The position numbers and the translations under genes are program-made. 9,977 nucleotides of DNA from Dehalococcoidales bacterium (GTDB lineage Bacteria > Chloroflexota > Dehalococcoidia > Dehalococcoidales > Fen-1064), in NCBI GenBank assembly GCA_028713395.1, contig JAQTOJ010000057.1, positions 1 through 9,977 of the forward strand. Direction: 5' to 3'. This document shows, piece after piece, positions 1 through 6,914 of the stretch (position 1 is its first letter; each line of letters starts with the position of its first letter). A model generated the notes under the pieces. It was not told the DNA's origin. It worked only from the letters and a program-made list of their open reading frames with translations, and ran no database searches.

Positions 1-431
1 GGGTTAGGCAGGTGCTCCAGGACTTCAGAGATAATGGCATAATCGTAGGTCCCGGGAAGCTGAAAGTCATCTTTAGTGAGATCGGCGACTGAGGCATCAA
101 TGCCTCTTTTATTTGTAAGGGATACTGCCTTAGCCGAAACATCGATTCCATATGGAATGGCTTTTCTCTCTTTTTTCAAGTATTCGAGAAGATTGCCGTC
201 TCCGCACCCGATATCAAGCACACTACTACCTTCCTCTATAAGAGAAGCGATCATTTGTTGCTTGGCAAGGGAAACGGGGCGATAACCTTGTGAGACCTGA
301 TTCCAATAATCTTCGTAATCCAACTGTCCTGTCCGAAACGGGAATTCCTGGAAAAGGTATGCCCAAATTTTACCGATTTTTTGTGCAAAGCTAAGCCTTT
401 CAGAAAATAGAGTTTGTCGAGTGCTATTCAA
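1..431 (-). CDS. Class I SAM-dependent methyltransferase, MetW-like (C-terminus off window)
   Basis: The visible part, 143 codons, is the N-terminal half of a Rossmann-fold methyltransferase. Motif I is DIGCGDGNLLEYL (about residues 73-85), the glycine loop that binds S-adenosylmethionine. The acidic residue ending strand 2 is D97 (YGIDVS). D116 in the VADLT segment fits the adenine-binding position. The motif IV region, ISEVLEHLPN, sits at the window edge. An N-terminal extension of about 65 residues rich in aromatic residues (EDYWNQVSQGYRP) precedes the fold. There is no in-frame ATG before residue 60. I chose TTG at 429-431 because GGAGGA lies 10 nt upstream; another in-frame TTG at 447-449 has no such site. 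The gene diverges from the DUF1616 gene and lies beside an O-antigen ligase-like gene, so a role in modifying a glycan or lipid precursor is possible. The substrate cannot be read from the sequence. The family call is firm; the MetW resemblance is only general. Confidence 0.85.
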   Translation of the reverse strand, partial: MNSTRQTLFSERLSFAQKIGKIWAYLFQEFPFRTGQLDYEDYWNQVSQGYRPVSLAKQQMIASLIEEGSSVLDIGCGDGNLLEYLKKERKAIPYGIDVSAKAVSLTNKRGIDASVADLTKDDFQLPGTYDYAIISEVLEHLPN

Positions 432-441
432 TGTGTTACAA

Positions 442-447
442 TCCTCC
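442..447 (-). promoter_or_regulatory. Ribosome binding site GGAGGA of the methyltransferase
   Basis: On the minus strand GGAGGA lies 10 nt before the TTG codon at 429-431. It decides the start, because no ATG is available in frame upstream and the earlier TTG at 447-449 overlaps this site. Confidence 0.6.
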
Positions 448-534
448 AAGAGAGTACGGCTAAAATTTCTTCTTTATCATATCATAATTCATCCGGAATT
501 AAGAATCGGACACTTCAATCAAGGCATAAATTAA

Positions 535-1398
535 ATGGTTACAGAAAATCACACACTCACGCGCCTAAAAAATGTAATTTCCCACGATCTTTTTATCATC
601 AATTTTCTGACACTGATTTTAAGCGTAAATATATTCTTGTTCCCATCTTTTCTGCTTAGAGCTGTTATCGGTTTCCCTTTTATCCTTTTCTTTCCGGGTT
701 ACGTATTATTGATCACTCTGTACCCTAGAAAAGACTCCCTTGACCCCACAATCAGAACCTCTTTGAGTTTTGCCTTAAGTATCAGCATAACCGGGATTAT
801 CTGTCTGATTCTTAATTCCACTGGCTGGGGGATAAGACTGGAATCAGTCTTGTACTCTCTGGCATTGTTTATATTGTTGTTTTCAGTAGTGGGATGGTTC
901 CGTCAGAGGCGGTTCGTCATGAACGACCGCCACGGAAAAAGGTTCTATAAAATTTCTTTTAGCCTTGGACAAAACAAGACCGATAAGGTACTGTCCAGTG
1001 TCCTCATTATCGTGGGTCTAGCAGCAATCGCCACTGCGGGGTTTGCCATTTTTACACCTAAAACAGGGCAAACGTTCACGGAATTTTATGTACTGGCGGC
1101 GGACCATTCGGTCGATTATCCGTCCGAGGTCGGGGTTGGTAGTAAGACCACGGTAATTATAGGATTGGTCAATCATGAAGCCCAAACCACGACTTACAGG
1201 GTAGATGTGAATATTAACGACGTGAAATCAGCCGAGGTTGGCCCGGTCACGATTGAACCCGAAGGTATCAACGAACAAAAAGTCACTTTTGTTATTAAGG
1301 ACGTGGGGCAGCAACAAAAAGTCCAATTCAATCTCTACAAAAACGACGAATCCACGGTATATATGGAGCCGCTACGTCTTTGGTTCGACGTGAAATAA
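535..1398 (+). CDS. DUF1616 family membrane protein
   Basis: A 287-residue protein. Hydrophobic segments at about 20-38, 42-62, 77-93, 104-121 and 152-173 give roughly five membrane helices. A beta-rich domain of about 115 residues (174-287) should face outside. Two stretches are characteristic of DUF1616: FPGYVLLITLYP followed by a charged loop and SLSFALSIS (about 53-85), and the TPKTGQTFTEFYVL segment (174-187) followed by YPSEVGVG and GLVNHE (about 195-215). The C-terminal domain resembles an Ig-like fold. DUF1616 is found mainly in archaea and some bacteria, often near surface-glycan genes; its function is unknown. The start ATG has only a weak AAGG 10 nt upstream. The gene diverges from the methyltransferase and is followed by the O-antigen ligase-like gene across a 202-bp gap with its own promoter. 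Family call confident; function not assignable. Confidence 0.82.
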   Translation: MVTENHTLTRLKNVISHDLFIINFLTLILSVNIFLFPSFLLRAVIGFPFILFFPGYVLLITLYPRKDSLDPTIRTSLSFALSISITGIICLILNSTGWGIRLESVLYSLALFILLFSVVGWFRQRRFVMNDRHGKRFYKISFSLGQNKTDKVLSSVLIIVGLAAIATAGFAIFTPKTGQTFTEFYVLAADHSVDYPSEVGVGSKTTVIIGLVNHEAQTTTYRVDVNINDVKSAEVGPVTIEPEGINEQKVTFVIKDVGQQQKVQFNLYKNDESTVYMEPLRLWFDVK

Positions 1399-1480
1399 CC
1401 CATTTTATCGGAGTCGTAGTTTGGTAAGGTTCATTCCCCATAAACTGTTTTTACAAACCGCCGAGATAACGCGCCGTTGA

Positions 1481-1492
1481 TTGAACATTCAA
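1481..1492. promoter_or_regulatory. Palindrome over the -35 box, candidate operator
   Basis: TTGAA and TTCAA arms (1481-1485 and 1488-1492) flank a 2-bp centre, inside the longer stretch GTTGATTGAACATTCAAC (1476-1493). The palindrome covers the -35 hexamer, where a bound dimeric repressor would block RNA polymerase. The arms are short, so chance is possible, and no regulator gene lies nearby. Confidence 0.25.
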
Positions 1493-1509
1493 CCCAACAA
1501 GCGTATAAT
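1481..1509 (+). promoter_or_regulatory. Sigma70-type promoter of the O-antigen ligase-like gene
   Basis: A perfect -10 hexamer TATAAT (1504-1509) lies 17 bp after TTGAAC (1481-1486), which matches TTGACA at its first four positions. Transcription would start near 1515-1517, giving a leader of about 85 nt that contains the hairpin at 1540-1570. Confidence 0.6.
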
Positions 1510-1539
1510 TCGAGTGGCAATTTAGTGTTCATAATCATG

Positions 1540-1570
1540 CTTGGCGGCGATTTCTCCGATCGCTGCCAAG
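1540..1570. promoter_or_regulatory. Strong stem-loop in the leader of the O-antigen ligase-like gene
   Basis: CTTGGCGGCGAT (1540-1551) pairs with ATCGCTGCCAAG (1559-1570) over 12 bp. Eleven are Watson-Crick pairs and one is a G-U wobble in RNA; the loop has 7 nt. The hairpin ends 30 nt before the start codon at 1601 and lies downstream of the TATAAT promoter. No T-tract follows it on either strand, so it is not a typical intrinsic terminator. It could stabilise the leader, affect translation, or act as a DNA operator. It is not part of a recognised riboswitch. Confidence 0.5.
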
Positions 1571-1600
1571 AAATTACACCGATATAAACTGACTTAACTG

Positions 1601-2884
1601 ATGATGACTAAACAAGTATCCCCCTCAAGTAAAATATGTGAAACGCTCCTCTATTTTCAACCTCTTTTCCCTATTCCTCTGTATTTCACGGTATTGACTG
1701 GACATCCTCCGCTCTGGTTAGGTCTCGTTATTGGTCTTTTACCGTTAATTGTAAGGTATTTTTACCAAAAGGTATTCATACAGCAGACTCTGTTTGATGC
1801 GCCGATACTCGTATTTTTAGTGGGCGCGACAATCGGTTCGTTGATCGCCACTAATAAAGATATCGCCAGTAGCGCCTTGATTTCGCTTTTAGCTTCTGTT
1901 TTGATTTATTACGGGATAACAAGTAACCGCGACCGAGGCAAATATTACTGGATCAGCTTGGGAACTTTAATTATCATTATCTCGATTACATTTGCTGTCT
2001 GGTTTTTCTCTCAAGGCCAATCAAAACGTTTTCCACTTAATCAATGGGCTTTCGATCTATTTAAATCAATGCCAAAAACCACCGGGATCTCCTTAGGAAT
2101 ACATGGAATTGGCGCTTTATTTTCCGCCGTCATTCCCGTCATCATTGGGGCTTTGTTGTTTCTGAAAAACAAAGCCCAGGTAGTTTTACTTATAGTTTTA
2201 ATATTACTCTTGATATTTATCCTTTTTCTGAGTGTATCCGGGGGAGGCTGGATCGCGTTTGTGATCAGTCTGTTCGGCATTCTGATCTGCTGGCGCAAGC
2301 GCTCGGTTTATTTCCTCATTCCGATTTCCGGCTTGATGGCCGGGGTGGCTTTGTATTATTACACCAAAATAAATTGGTTGTACGCCTCATTTTCTATCGA
2401 AACTCTGATGAGCAGGATCAATTTGTGGATGAAGACTATTCCATTGCTGCGCGATATCCACTCATTTCTTGGTTTAGGGCTTGGAGCCTGGGTGGAAACA
2501 TATAACACTCTTTATAATAGCGTTGAAGTCCATCTGCATAACAATTATTTACAGGTTTTTACCGATATGGGAATATTCGGGGTACTGGCAATGCTATCCG
2601 CCGCCGCTATCTTCACCGTGACCGCATGGAAAATTGTAAATGCGAACACGCAAAGCATTACCAAGGGAATTGGCATCGGGTTGATCGGTAGTTTCCTCGG
2701 CGGAGCTTTTTTTAACTGTCTCGATGTTACCCTTACCGGAACAATTACTGAACACAATTCATATCTATATTTGAGCATCCCATTTCTGTGGATCTGGGCG
2801 GCCTGTTACTCTGTCGTGTTTCACAAACTTAACTCTCAACATGAATATGAAACTAAATTACCCGGTGTCATTAACAAACCGTGA
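1601..2884 (+). CDS. O-antigen ligase/polymerase-like membrane protein (Wzy_C/WaaL family)
   Basis: A 427-residue polytopic protein with about ten to twelve hydrophobic segments, in the usual size range of WaaL/Wzy-type glycan ligases and polymerases. The family signature is in the second half. A helix at about 194-230 contains SVSGGGWIAF. After it come SRINLWMKTIPLLRD (271-285), GLGLGAW (291-297) and HLHNNYLQVFTDMGIFG (311-327). Arg272 and the His residues at 311/313 lie in what should be the large outward loop, where Arg and His are functionally important in characterised ligases. Such enzymes move a lipid-linked glycan onto an acceptor, or polymerise it, on the outer face of the membrane. 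The usual Arg in the S-R-G-x-W motif is replaced by Gly here (SGGGW). Two adjacent ATG codons (1601 and 1604) could start the protein and no Shine-Dalgarno site is visible. Ligase cannot be told from polymerase by sequence alone. Confidence 0.82.
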   Translation: MMTKQVSPSSKICETLLYFQPLFPIPLYFTVLTGHPPLWLGLVIGLLPLIVRYFYQKVFIQQTLFDAPILVFLVGATIGSLIATNKDIASSALISLLASVLIYYGITSNRDRGKYYWISLGTLIIIISITFAVWFFSQGQSKRFPLNQWAFDLFKSMPKTTGISLGIHGIGALFSAVIPVIIGALLFLKNKAQVVLLIVLILLLIFILFLSVSGGGWIAFVISLFGILICWRKRSVYFLIPISGLMAGVALYYYTKINWLYASFSIETLMSRINLWMKTIPLLRDIHSFLGLGLGAWVETYNTLYNSVEVHLHNNYLQVFTDMGIFGVLAMLSAAAIFTVTAWKIVNANTQSITKGIGIGLIGSFLGGAFFNCLDVTLTGTITEHNSYLYLSIPFLWIWAACYSVVFHKLNSQHEYETKLPGVINKP

Positions 2885-2968
2885 TAGCCTGGTAAATGTG
2901 TGTCATCTGTATTATTTGTTTGTTCCCGGGCGTGTCACAAAAATCAGATCGGGGAGTAGTCCATTGCC

Positions 2969-2997
2969 TTGACTTGACCGTGATTGTAGATTACGAT
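2969..2997 (+). promoter_or_regulatory. Sigma70-type promoter of the MoxR/DUF58 operon
   Basis: TTGACT (2969-2974, 5 of 6 consensus) and TACGAT (2992-2997, 4 of 6) are separated by 17 bp. Transcription would start near 3004, about 34 nt before the first gene. No convincing terminator is seen between the upstream ligase-like gene and this point, so read-through is also possible. Confidence 0.55.
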
Positions 2998-3023
2998 GGA
3001 GACTAGAATCATCACTCATTGAC

Positions 3024-3027
3024 GGAG
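3024..3027 (+). promoter_or_regulatory. Ribosome binding site of the first operon gene
   Basis: GGAG lies 10 nt before the ATG at 3038 and supports that start. Confidence 0.45.
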
Positions 3028-3037
3028 TTTATTATCC

Positions 3038-3772
3038 ATGAAAAATCCCTATCGCACACTCGGTATCGGGTTGGCTATTGGTGGTGGCGCGTTAGTTCCT
3101 ATCTTCTATTTTTTTATTAATTCCGTTCCCCTGACGGCGGTAGGTTTATCATCAATTATATTAGGTTTTACCAGCATTGCCCTCGGGAACTCCCGCCCTT
3201 ACATTTCGCCTGAAGCCGCCAATATTATCTTAAAAACCGGCATGGAAAATACGTCTGCCCTACTGGAAGAAATTGGGCTGAATACCAAAGCTATTTATGT
3301 CCCATCCTCAAATCGGGACGGAAAGCCTCAGGCCATAATTCCCTTAATACCTGAGGATGCTCCATTATTGACGAAAGGCAAAATAAACGGAAGACTAATT
3401 GTCAGATTTGGCGATAGCCCAGACGCGATGGGAATAGCGGTTACCACACCGGGCAGTATCAACCTGAACCAACTACCGGCGAAACTGGGAAATACTCCAG
3501 AGGACATTGAAGCCGCGATCATGTATGTACTCGTCGGGCTGCTTGACCTGGCGCAATCTGTCCGCGTGCACGTGTCTCCAAGCCAGGTTGATGTTGAGAT
3601 TAAAGGAACGAGATTAAGCTACGAAGATATTTGGTATTACCGGTGCCTCGGTAGTCCGGTAGCCTCGATCGCCGCAACAATAACGTGTGAAGCCTTGGGT
3701 AAACCTGTCAGAATTGCTAAGGAAACGGTGACGGGTAAAACCGCCCTCATTTCACTTGAGGTGGTGTCATGA
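3038..3772 (+). CDS. Conserved-looking membrane protein of unknown function (244 aa)
   Basis: I do not recognise a named family. Two hydrophobic segments (about 7-27 and 31-50) form an N-terminal hairpin. A soluble region of about 190 residues follows and, given the short turn between the helices, probably faces the cytoplasm. That region mixes helices and strands: a helix at 57-81, a strand block with IYVPSSNRDGKPQAIIPL (86-103) and RLIVRFGD (119-126), a hydrophobic helix at 156-173, then VRVHVSPSQVDVEIKG (175-190). The C-terminus has SPVASIAATITCEALGKPVRI (206-226), with Cys at 203 and 217. The late segment looks like a small dimerisation or ligand-binding fold, but no catalytic motif is evident. 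It is the promoter-proximal gene, has a GGAG site before its ATG, and overlaps the next gene by 4 nt. This ties it to the MoxR/DUF58 system, probably as an accessory or scaffold component. Confidence 0.75.
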   Translation: MKNPYRTLGIGLAIGGGALVPIFYFFINSVPLTAVGLSSIILGFTSIALGNSRPYISPEAANIILKTGMENTSALLEEIGLNTKAIYVPSSNRDGKPQAIIPLIPEDAPLLTKGKINGRLIVRFGDSPDAMGIAVTTPGSINLNQLPAKLGNTPEDIEAAIMYVLVGLLDLAQSVRVHVSPSQVDVEIKGTRLSYEDIWYYRCLGSPVASIAATITCEALGKPVRIAKETVTGKTALISLEVVS

Positions 3773-4023
3773 GAGTATTCAACCGTTATCTGGTTATTTT
3801 AGCGGTTGTGTCTGCGGTTATCAATGTCACATTGGCGATATTCAAACAAAACGACCTTTCCGTTTATTTCATGTTAAATATCATCGCTTATCTTGTGATC
3901 ACCCTGCTTCATGTTTATTTCACCCCGAAAGCCCGTAGCGCGCTAAACGGAGTCACCGTCGTGCTTTTCTCGGGATTCCTCGTAATCATCGCGGTTAAGG
4001 TTTTCGAAATCCTTTCAAAGTAA
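3769..4023 (+). CDS. Small three-helix membrane protein (84 aa)
   Basis: Three hydrophobic segments (about 7-25, 32-52 and 59-80) cover most of the protein. The short loops carry basic residues (KQND near 26-29, TPKARSA near 52-58). No enzyme motif or known family is recognised. The ATG overlaps the stop of the preceding gene as ATGA, and a GAGGTGG stretch just upstream provides a ribosome binding site. Both support translation as a real gene rather than a chance frame. It sits between the 244-aa protein and the Ig/DUF4129 protein. A role as a small membrane subunit of the complex is an inference from position only. Confidence 0.75.
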   Translation: MRVFNRYLVILAVVSAVINVTLAIFKQNDLSVYFMLNIIAYLVITLLHVYFTPKARSALNGVTVVLFSGFLVIIAVKVFEILSK

Positions 4024-4032
4024 AAGTGATCG

Positions 4033-6015
4033 ATGAAGAAGCTGATTAATTTAATCATATTGGTCTGTTTAACGGCAGTGTTTATACCCGCCGGCCAACC
4101 GGTGCTGGCTGCCGACTTCCACCAAGACCCGGATGACGCCATTGCCATTTTCAGCGGGGTAGCGCTGTTTACCTATTATGCGGACACCCTGGACTTCCTG
4201 CTCAATAAAGATCCCCAGGAAGTCACAAACCGTATGGATAAAATGCCGTTTGCCAATATCCCGGAATCGTTGACGGACGTGACCGGAAACTTTGCCTCTT
4301 CAACAAAATCCGTCGCCGGTACAGTAGTGGGGATAGAAACTCAGCTCGATACCCTGAGACAGCTAAGAGCCCAATCCAGATATGATGATACCATCGCCCT
4401 GGCCCAAACTATTTGGGATACTATTACCGATGCCCAAATAGTGACAGCCGCCATGGAAAAGGCGGTAGCTTTAACCGGCAACGGTTTTAAGGTGATGTCC
4501 TCCAAAAACAACTCTGATATCAGGATTGCGTATGATAGACTAGTGACGCTGATCCAGCGAACCAAAGAACTGCTGGATATTTACAAAAACATTTTAAGCA
4601 GCACACTCTCCGCGGATGTATCCCAATTAAAAGGGGTGGCAAGCACCGCCTTAACGCTGACGGTCGTACCGGAGGCCGCTTTCGTAGGGGATAACATACA
4701 AGTGAGCGGCCACCTCACATCAGGGGATGCAGGCCTGGCAGGAAGAAAGATCGATATTTTGGGCAATAGTGCCCTTTATGGTACCGCTTTCACCGATAAT
4801 CAGGGTAACTATTCGATCACGGTAACGGTTCCTTTTGAATACCGGCCAACGGTTCAAATACAGACGACTTATTTTCCTCAAAATGAAGATATCGGTAAAT
4901 ACCTGGCGGCCGTTAGTCCGAAGGTTCCGGTGGACGTGCTCTTTTATCAGACCCGGCTAGAGTTTCAGACGGATAACAAAACATATCCGGGTAGAAATCT
5001 AACCGTTAACGGGAGCATTATTTATAAAGCTCCTGGAAATATTATTCCGATACCTATAGATCGGAGCATCGAGATATACTTTGACAACGAACTTGTTACC
5101 GAACTCACCGCTGCTGGAGCCTTCTCCTACACGTTTTTACTCGCGCCTGATATCAAACTAGGCGGGCACTTGATAACCGTCACCACCTCCGCTTCCGGTA
5201 GGTACTCTCCGACGTTCGGCGATATAAATATCACGGTACAAAAAGCAACGCCGGTTTTTAAGGGAAAAATCAATTCTGCCATCCTGATACCGGGTAATAT
5301 CAAGTTCGAAGGCCAAATCATATCTGATTTAGGTGCCTTAACCGATCCAGGAATAATGGTTAATTTCGGGGGAAATACGTATCGATTTACGGGCGATACA
5401 AAAGGTATAGTATCCAGCACGGGGAGGACGAAGTACGATTTTAGCCTGATCGGAACCCAAACGCTAGAGATGACAATTACCCCCACCGAACCTTGGAATA
5501 ACATTGCGGTCATTACGGATCAGGTGATGGTTATAAACTTGATCAATTGCGGATTATTTCTCGGGGTGGTTTTACTCTCGTTGCTGTTGATTCCCCGCCG
5601 GGTAAAGATCAAGTGGGGACAACGCCCTACAAAAAATCAGACCCTCGCCGGTCCCAACTCCCCGGTGTCTACCGCGCCGATTTATCAAGGAACCATCACC
5701 GTTGATCGTCCGGTTGGAGCTACCGACAGTACGCCCTTTCCTCTTCGAACTGAAAACAAAAGTGAGATCATTTCGTTGTATCGCGTGACTCTGATATTGG
5801 TGGAAAAGATCACCCGTATAATCTTTAAGCCACAGGAGACTCTCAGAGAATATGCCCGTGATGTCGAAAAACCTCTGGGCAAGGTGGGGGCTTTCTTCGG
5901 AGCATTAACGAGAATAGTGGAAAAGGCAATTTATTCGCCACGTCGCGCCACCGAAGAGGAAATAAAAGAAAGCCGCCGGATTTCTGAAAATATCCAACAG
6001 GAAATCAAGAAATGA
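4033..6015 (+). CDS. Secreted/anchored Ig-like repeat protein with DUF4129-like tail
   Basis: A 660-residue protein. Residues 1-26 form a signal peptide (KK, a hydrophobic core, cleavage likely after VLA). Residues 27-205 are mainly helical. Three beta-rich Ig-like segments follow at about 207-304, 305-405 and 406-499; the first two contain YSITVTVPF and FSYTFLLAP strand patterns typical of bacterial adhesive or stalk repeats. One transmembrane helix spans about 500-520 and is followed by basic PRRVKIKWGQR, placing the C-terminus in the cytoplasm. After a flexible Pro/Thr-rich linker, residues 582-655 resemble DUF4129: an amphipathic helix, PQETLREYAR (600-609), FFGALTRIVEKAIYS (621-635), then a charged helix. 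DUF4129 commonly ends transglutaminase-like proteins in MoxR/DUF58 operons; no transglutaminase domain is present here. The start lies 9 nt after the 84-aa gene, and the end overlaps the DUF4350 gene by ATGA. Topology is confident; the DUF4129 assignment is moderate. Confidence 0.78.
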   Translation: MKKLINLIILVCLTAVFIPAGQPVLAADFHQDPDDAIAIFSGVALFTYYADTLDFLLNKDPQEVTNRMDKMPFANIPESLTDVTGNFASSTKSVAGTVVGIETQLDTLRQLRAQSRYDDTIALAQTIWDTITDAQIVTAAMEKAVALTGNGFKVMSSKNNSDIRIAYDRLVTLIQRTKELLDIYKNILSSTLSADVSQLKGVASTALTLTVVPEAAFVGDNIQVSGHLTSGDAGLAGRKIDILGNSALYGTAFTDNQGNYSITVTVPFEYRPTVQIQTTYFPQNEDIGKYLAAVSPKVPVDVLFYQTRLEFQTDNKTYPGRNLTVNGSIIYKAPGNIIPIPIDRSIEIYFDNELVTELTAAGAFSYTFLLAPDIKLGGHLITVTTSASGRYSPTFGDINITVQKATPVFKGKINSAILIPGNIKFEGQIISDLGALTDPGIMVNFGGNTYRFTGDTKGIVSSTGRTKYDFSLIGTQTLEMTITPTEPWNNIAVITDQVMVINLINCGLFLGVVLLSLLLIPRRVKIKWGQRPTKNQTLAGPNSPVSTAPIYQGTITVDRPVGATDSTPFPLRTENKSEIISLYRVTLILVEKITRIIFKPQETLREYARDVEKPLGKVGAFFGALTRIVEKAIYSPRRATEEEIKESRRISENIQQEIKK

Positions 6016-6914
6016 AGACAGGAACTCTGCTTGTTATTGTCGTCGGGATAGTGCTGGCCATCTCGGTGATTGCGGTCTGGTTCGTGCCTTCTCTAGAGTC
6101 TTATATGATCGGGAATACAACCTGGAACGGTATCAGCAAAACCATGAAGGTGCTTAACGGGAATATCATCTATTCGCTGGATGAAATCCCGCCGAAATCC
6201 GAGGATTCGATTTTGCTCACCATCCCTTCGCTGGCCTTTGCCCAACACGAACAGGAACAATTGAAACAATTCGTATTGCAGGGAGGCACCTTATTAATTG
6301 CCGATGATTATGGTTCCGGCAACGACATTTTGTCTTATTTAGGCTTACCCGCGCGTTTTAACGGTAATGAGTTTTTGGATCCGCTTTTCTGTATGCGCAA
6401 CCCCAGCTTACCTAAGATCGTAAACTTTTCCCGAATACTGGTTGCGCAAGGAATCACTGTCTCCGTATTCAATCACGCAACCGTAATCGATAATGTGGCG
6501 GACGAATTTGTGCTTGCATGGTCTTCACCAACTAGTTATCTGGATGTCAATGGAAACAATAAACAAGATATTAACGAACCTTCAGGCATGTATCCGGTTG
6601 CCGCCCGCATGCCGTTCGGGAACGGGACAATTATTATGGTTTCCGATCCGAGTATTTTGATTAATAGTATGATAAACCGTTATGATAATTTGGAATTTGT
6701 GAAAACGCTGATTGGCCAGAACGGGGGTGCTGATAAGACCGTCCTGTTCGATGCTTCACACCTGGCCGAGACCCCGTTGGATGTATCAAAAAGAGGACTC
6801 GGGGAGATCAGAAAATTCGTGTCAAAACCTTATCCGACATTAGCCTTGCTGGGGGTGGTTTTTATCTCGATTACACTAATATTAAGAAAAAGAGGTGGCG
6901 CATTTGGTGGATAA
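6012..6914 (+). CDS. DUF4350 domain membrane protein
   Basis: A 300-residue protein with a membrane helix at each end (about 5-25 and 275-291) and a domain of about 245 residues between them, probably outside the cell. Family features are NTTWNGISK (35-43), QFVLQGGTLLIADDYGSGNDIL (about 86-107), YPVAARMPFGNGTIIMVSDPSILIN (about 194-218) and a short basic C-terminus (RKRGG). DUF4350 is related to GldG/ABC-auxiliary-like domains and often lies next to MoxR and DUF58; its molecular role is not established. Residues 178-189 (DVNGNNKQDINE) follow the EF-hand loop spacing, with D178, N180, N182, D186 and E189 at positions 1, 3, 5, 9 and 12, so calcium binding is plausible. The gene starts in an ATGA overlap with the Ig/DUF4129 gene and its end overlaps the start of moxR. 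Confidence 0.82.
   Translation: MKTGTLLVIVVGIVLAISVIAVWFVPSLESYMIGNTTWNGISKTMKVLNGNIIYSLDEIPPKSEDSILLTIPSLAFAQHEQEQLKQFVLQGGTLLIADDYGSGNDILSYLGLPARFNGNEFLDPLFCMRNPSLPKIVNFSRILVAQGITVSVFNHATVIDNVADEFVLAWSSPTSYLDVNGNNKQDINEPSGMYPVAARMPFGNGTIIMVSDPSILINSMINRYDNLEFVKTLIGQNGGADKTVLFDASHLAETPLDVSKRGLGEIRKFVSKPYPTLALLGVVFISITLILRKRGGAFGG
6891..6898 (+). promoter_or_regulatory. Ribosome binding site deciding the MoxR start
   Basis: AGAGGTGG lies inside the end of the DUF4350 gene. The in-frame GTG at 6895 falls within this site, so translation more likely begins at TTG 6904 or GTG 6907, the latter 8 nt downstream of the site. Confidence 0.45.

Noticed and set aside
76..285. Plus-strand open frame of 69 codons
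   Set aside because: It is antisense to the methyltransferase whose SAM-binding motif I falls in the same bases.
486..500. AATTC/GAATT inverted repeat in the divergent intergenic region
   Set aside because: The arms are only 5 bp and AT-rich; no well-spaced -35/-10 pair lies beside it, so it is likely chance.
414..659. Plus-strand open frame of 81 codons before and into the DUF1616 gene
   Set aside because: It covers the divergent intergenic region and runs out of frame into DUF1616; its composition is not protein-like.
1419..1458. Possible terminator after DUF1616 (GTTTGGTAA pairing with TTACAAAC)
   Set aside because: The stem is 8 bp with a bulge and a loop of about 23 nt, has low GC, and no T-tract follows.
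2885..2968. Searched for a terminator between the ligase-like gene and the operon promoter
   Set aside because: Only a CCCGGG palindrome and scattered T-rich stretches are present; no hairpin followed by a T-run.
5127..5513. Minus-strand open frame of 128 codons inside the Ig-like gene
   Set aside because: It is antisense to a secreted repeat protein with clear signal peptide and topology, and has no family features.
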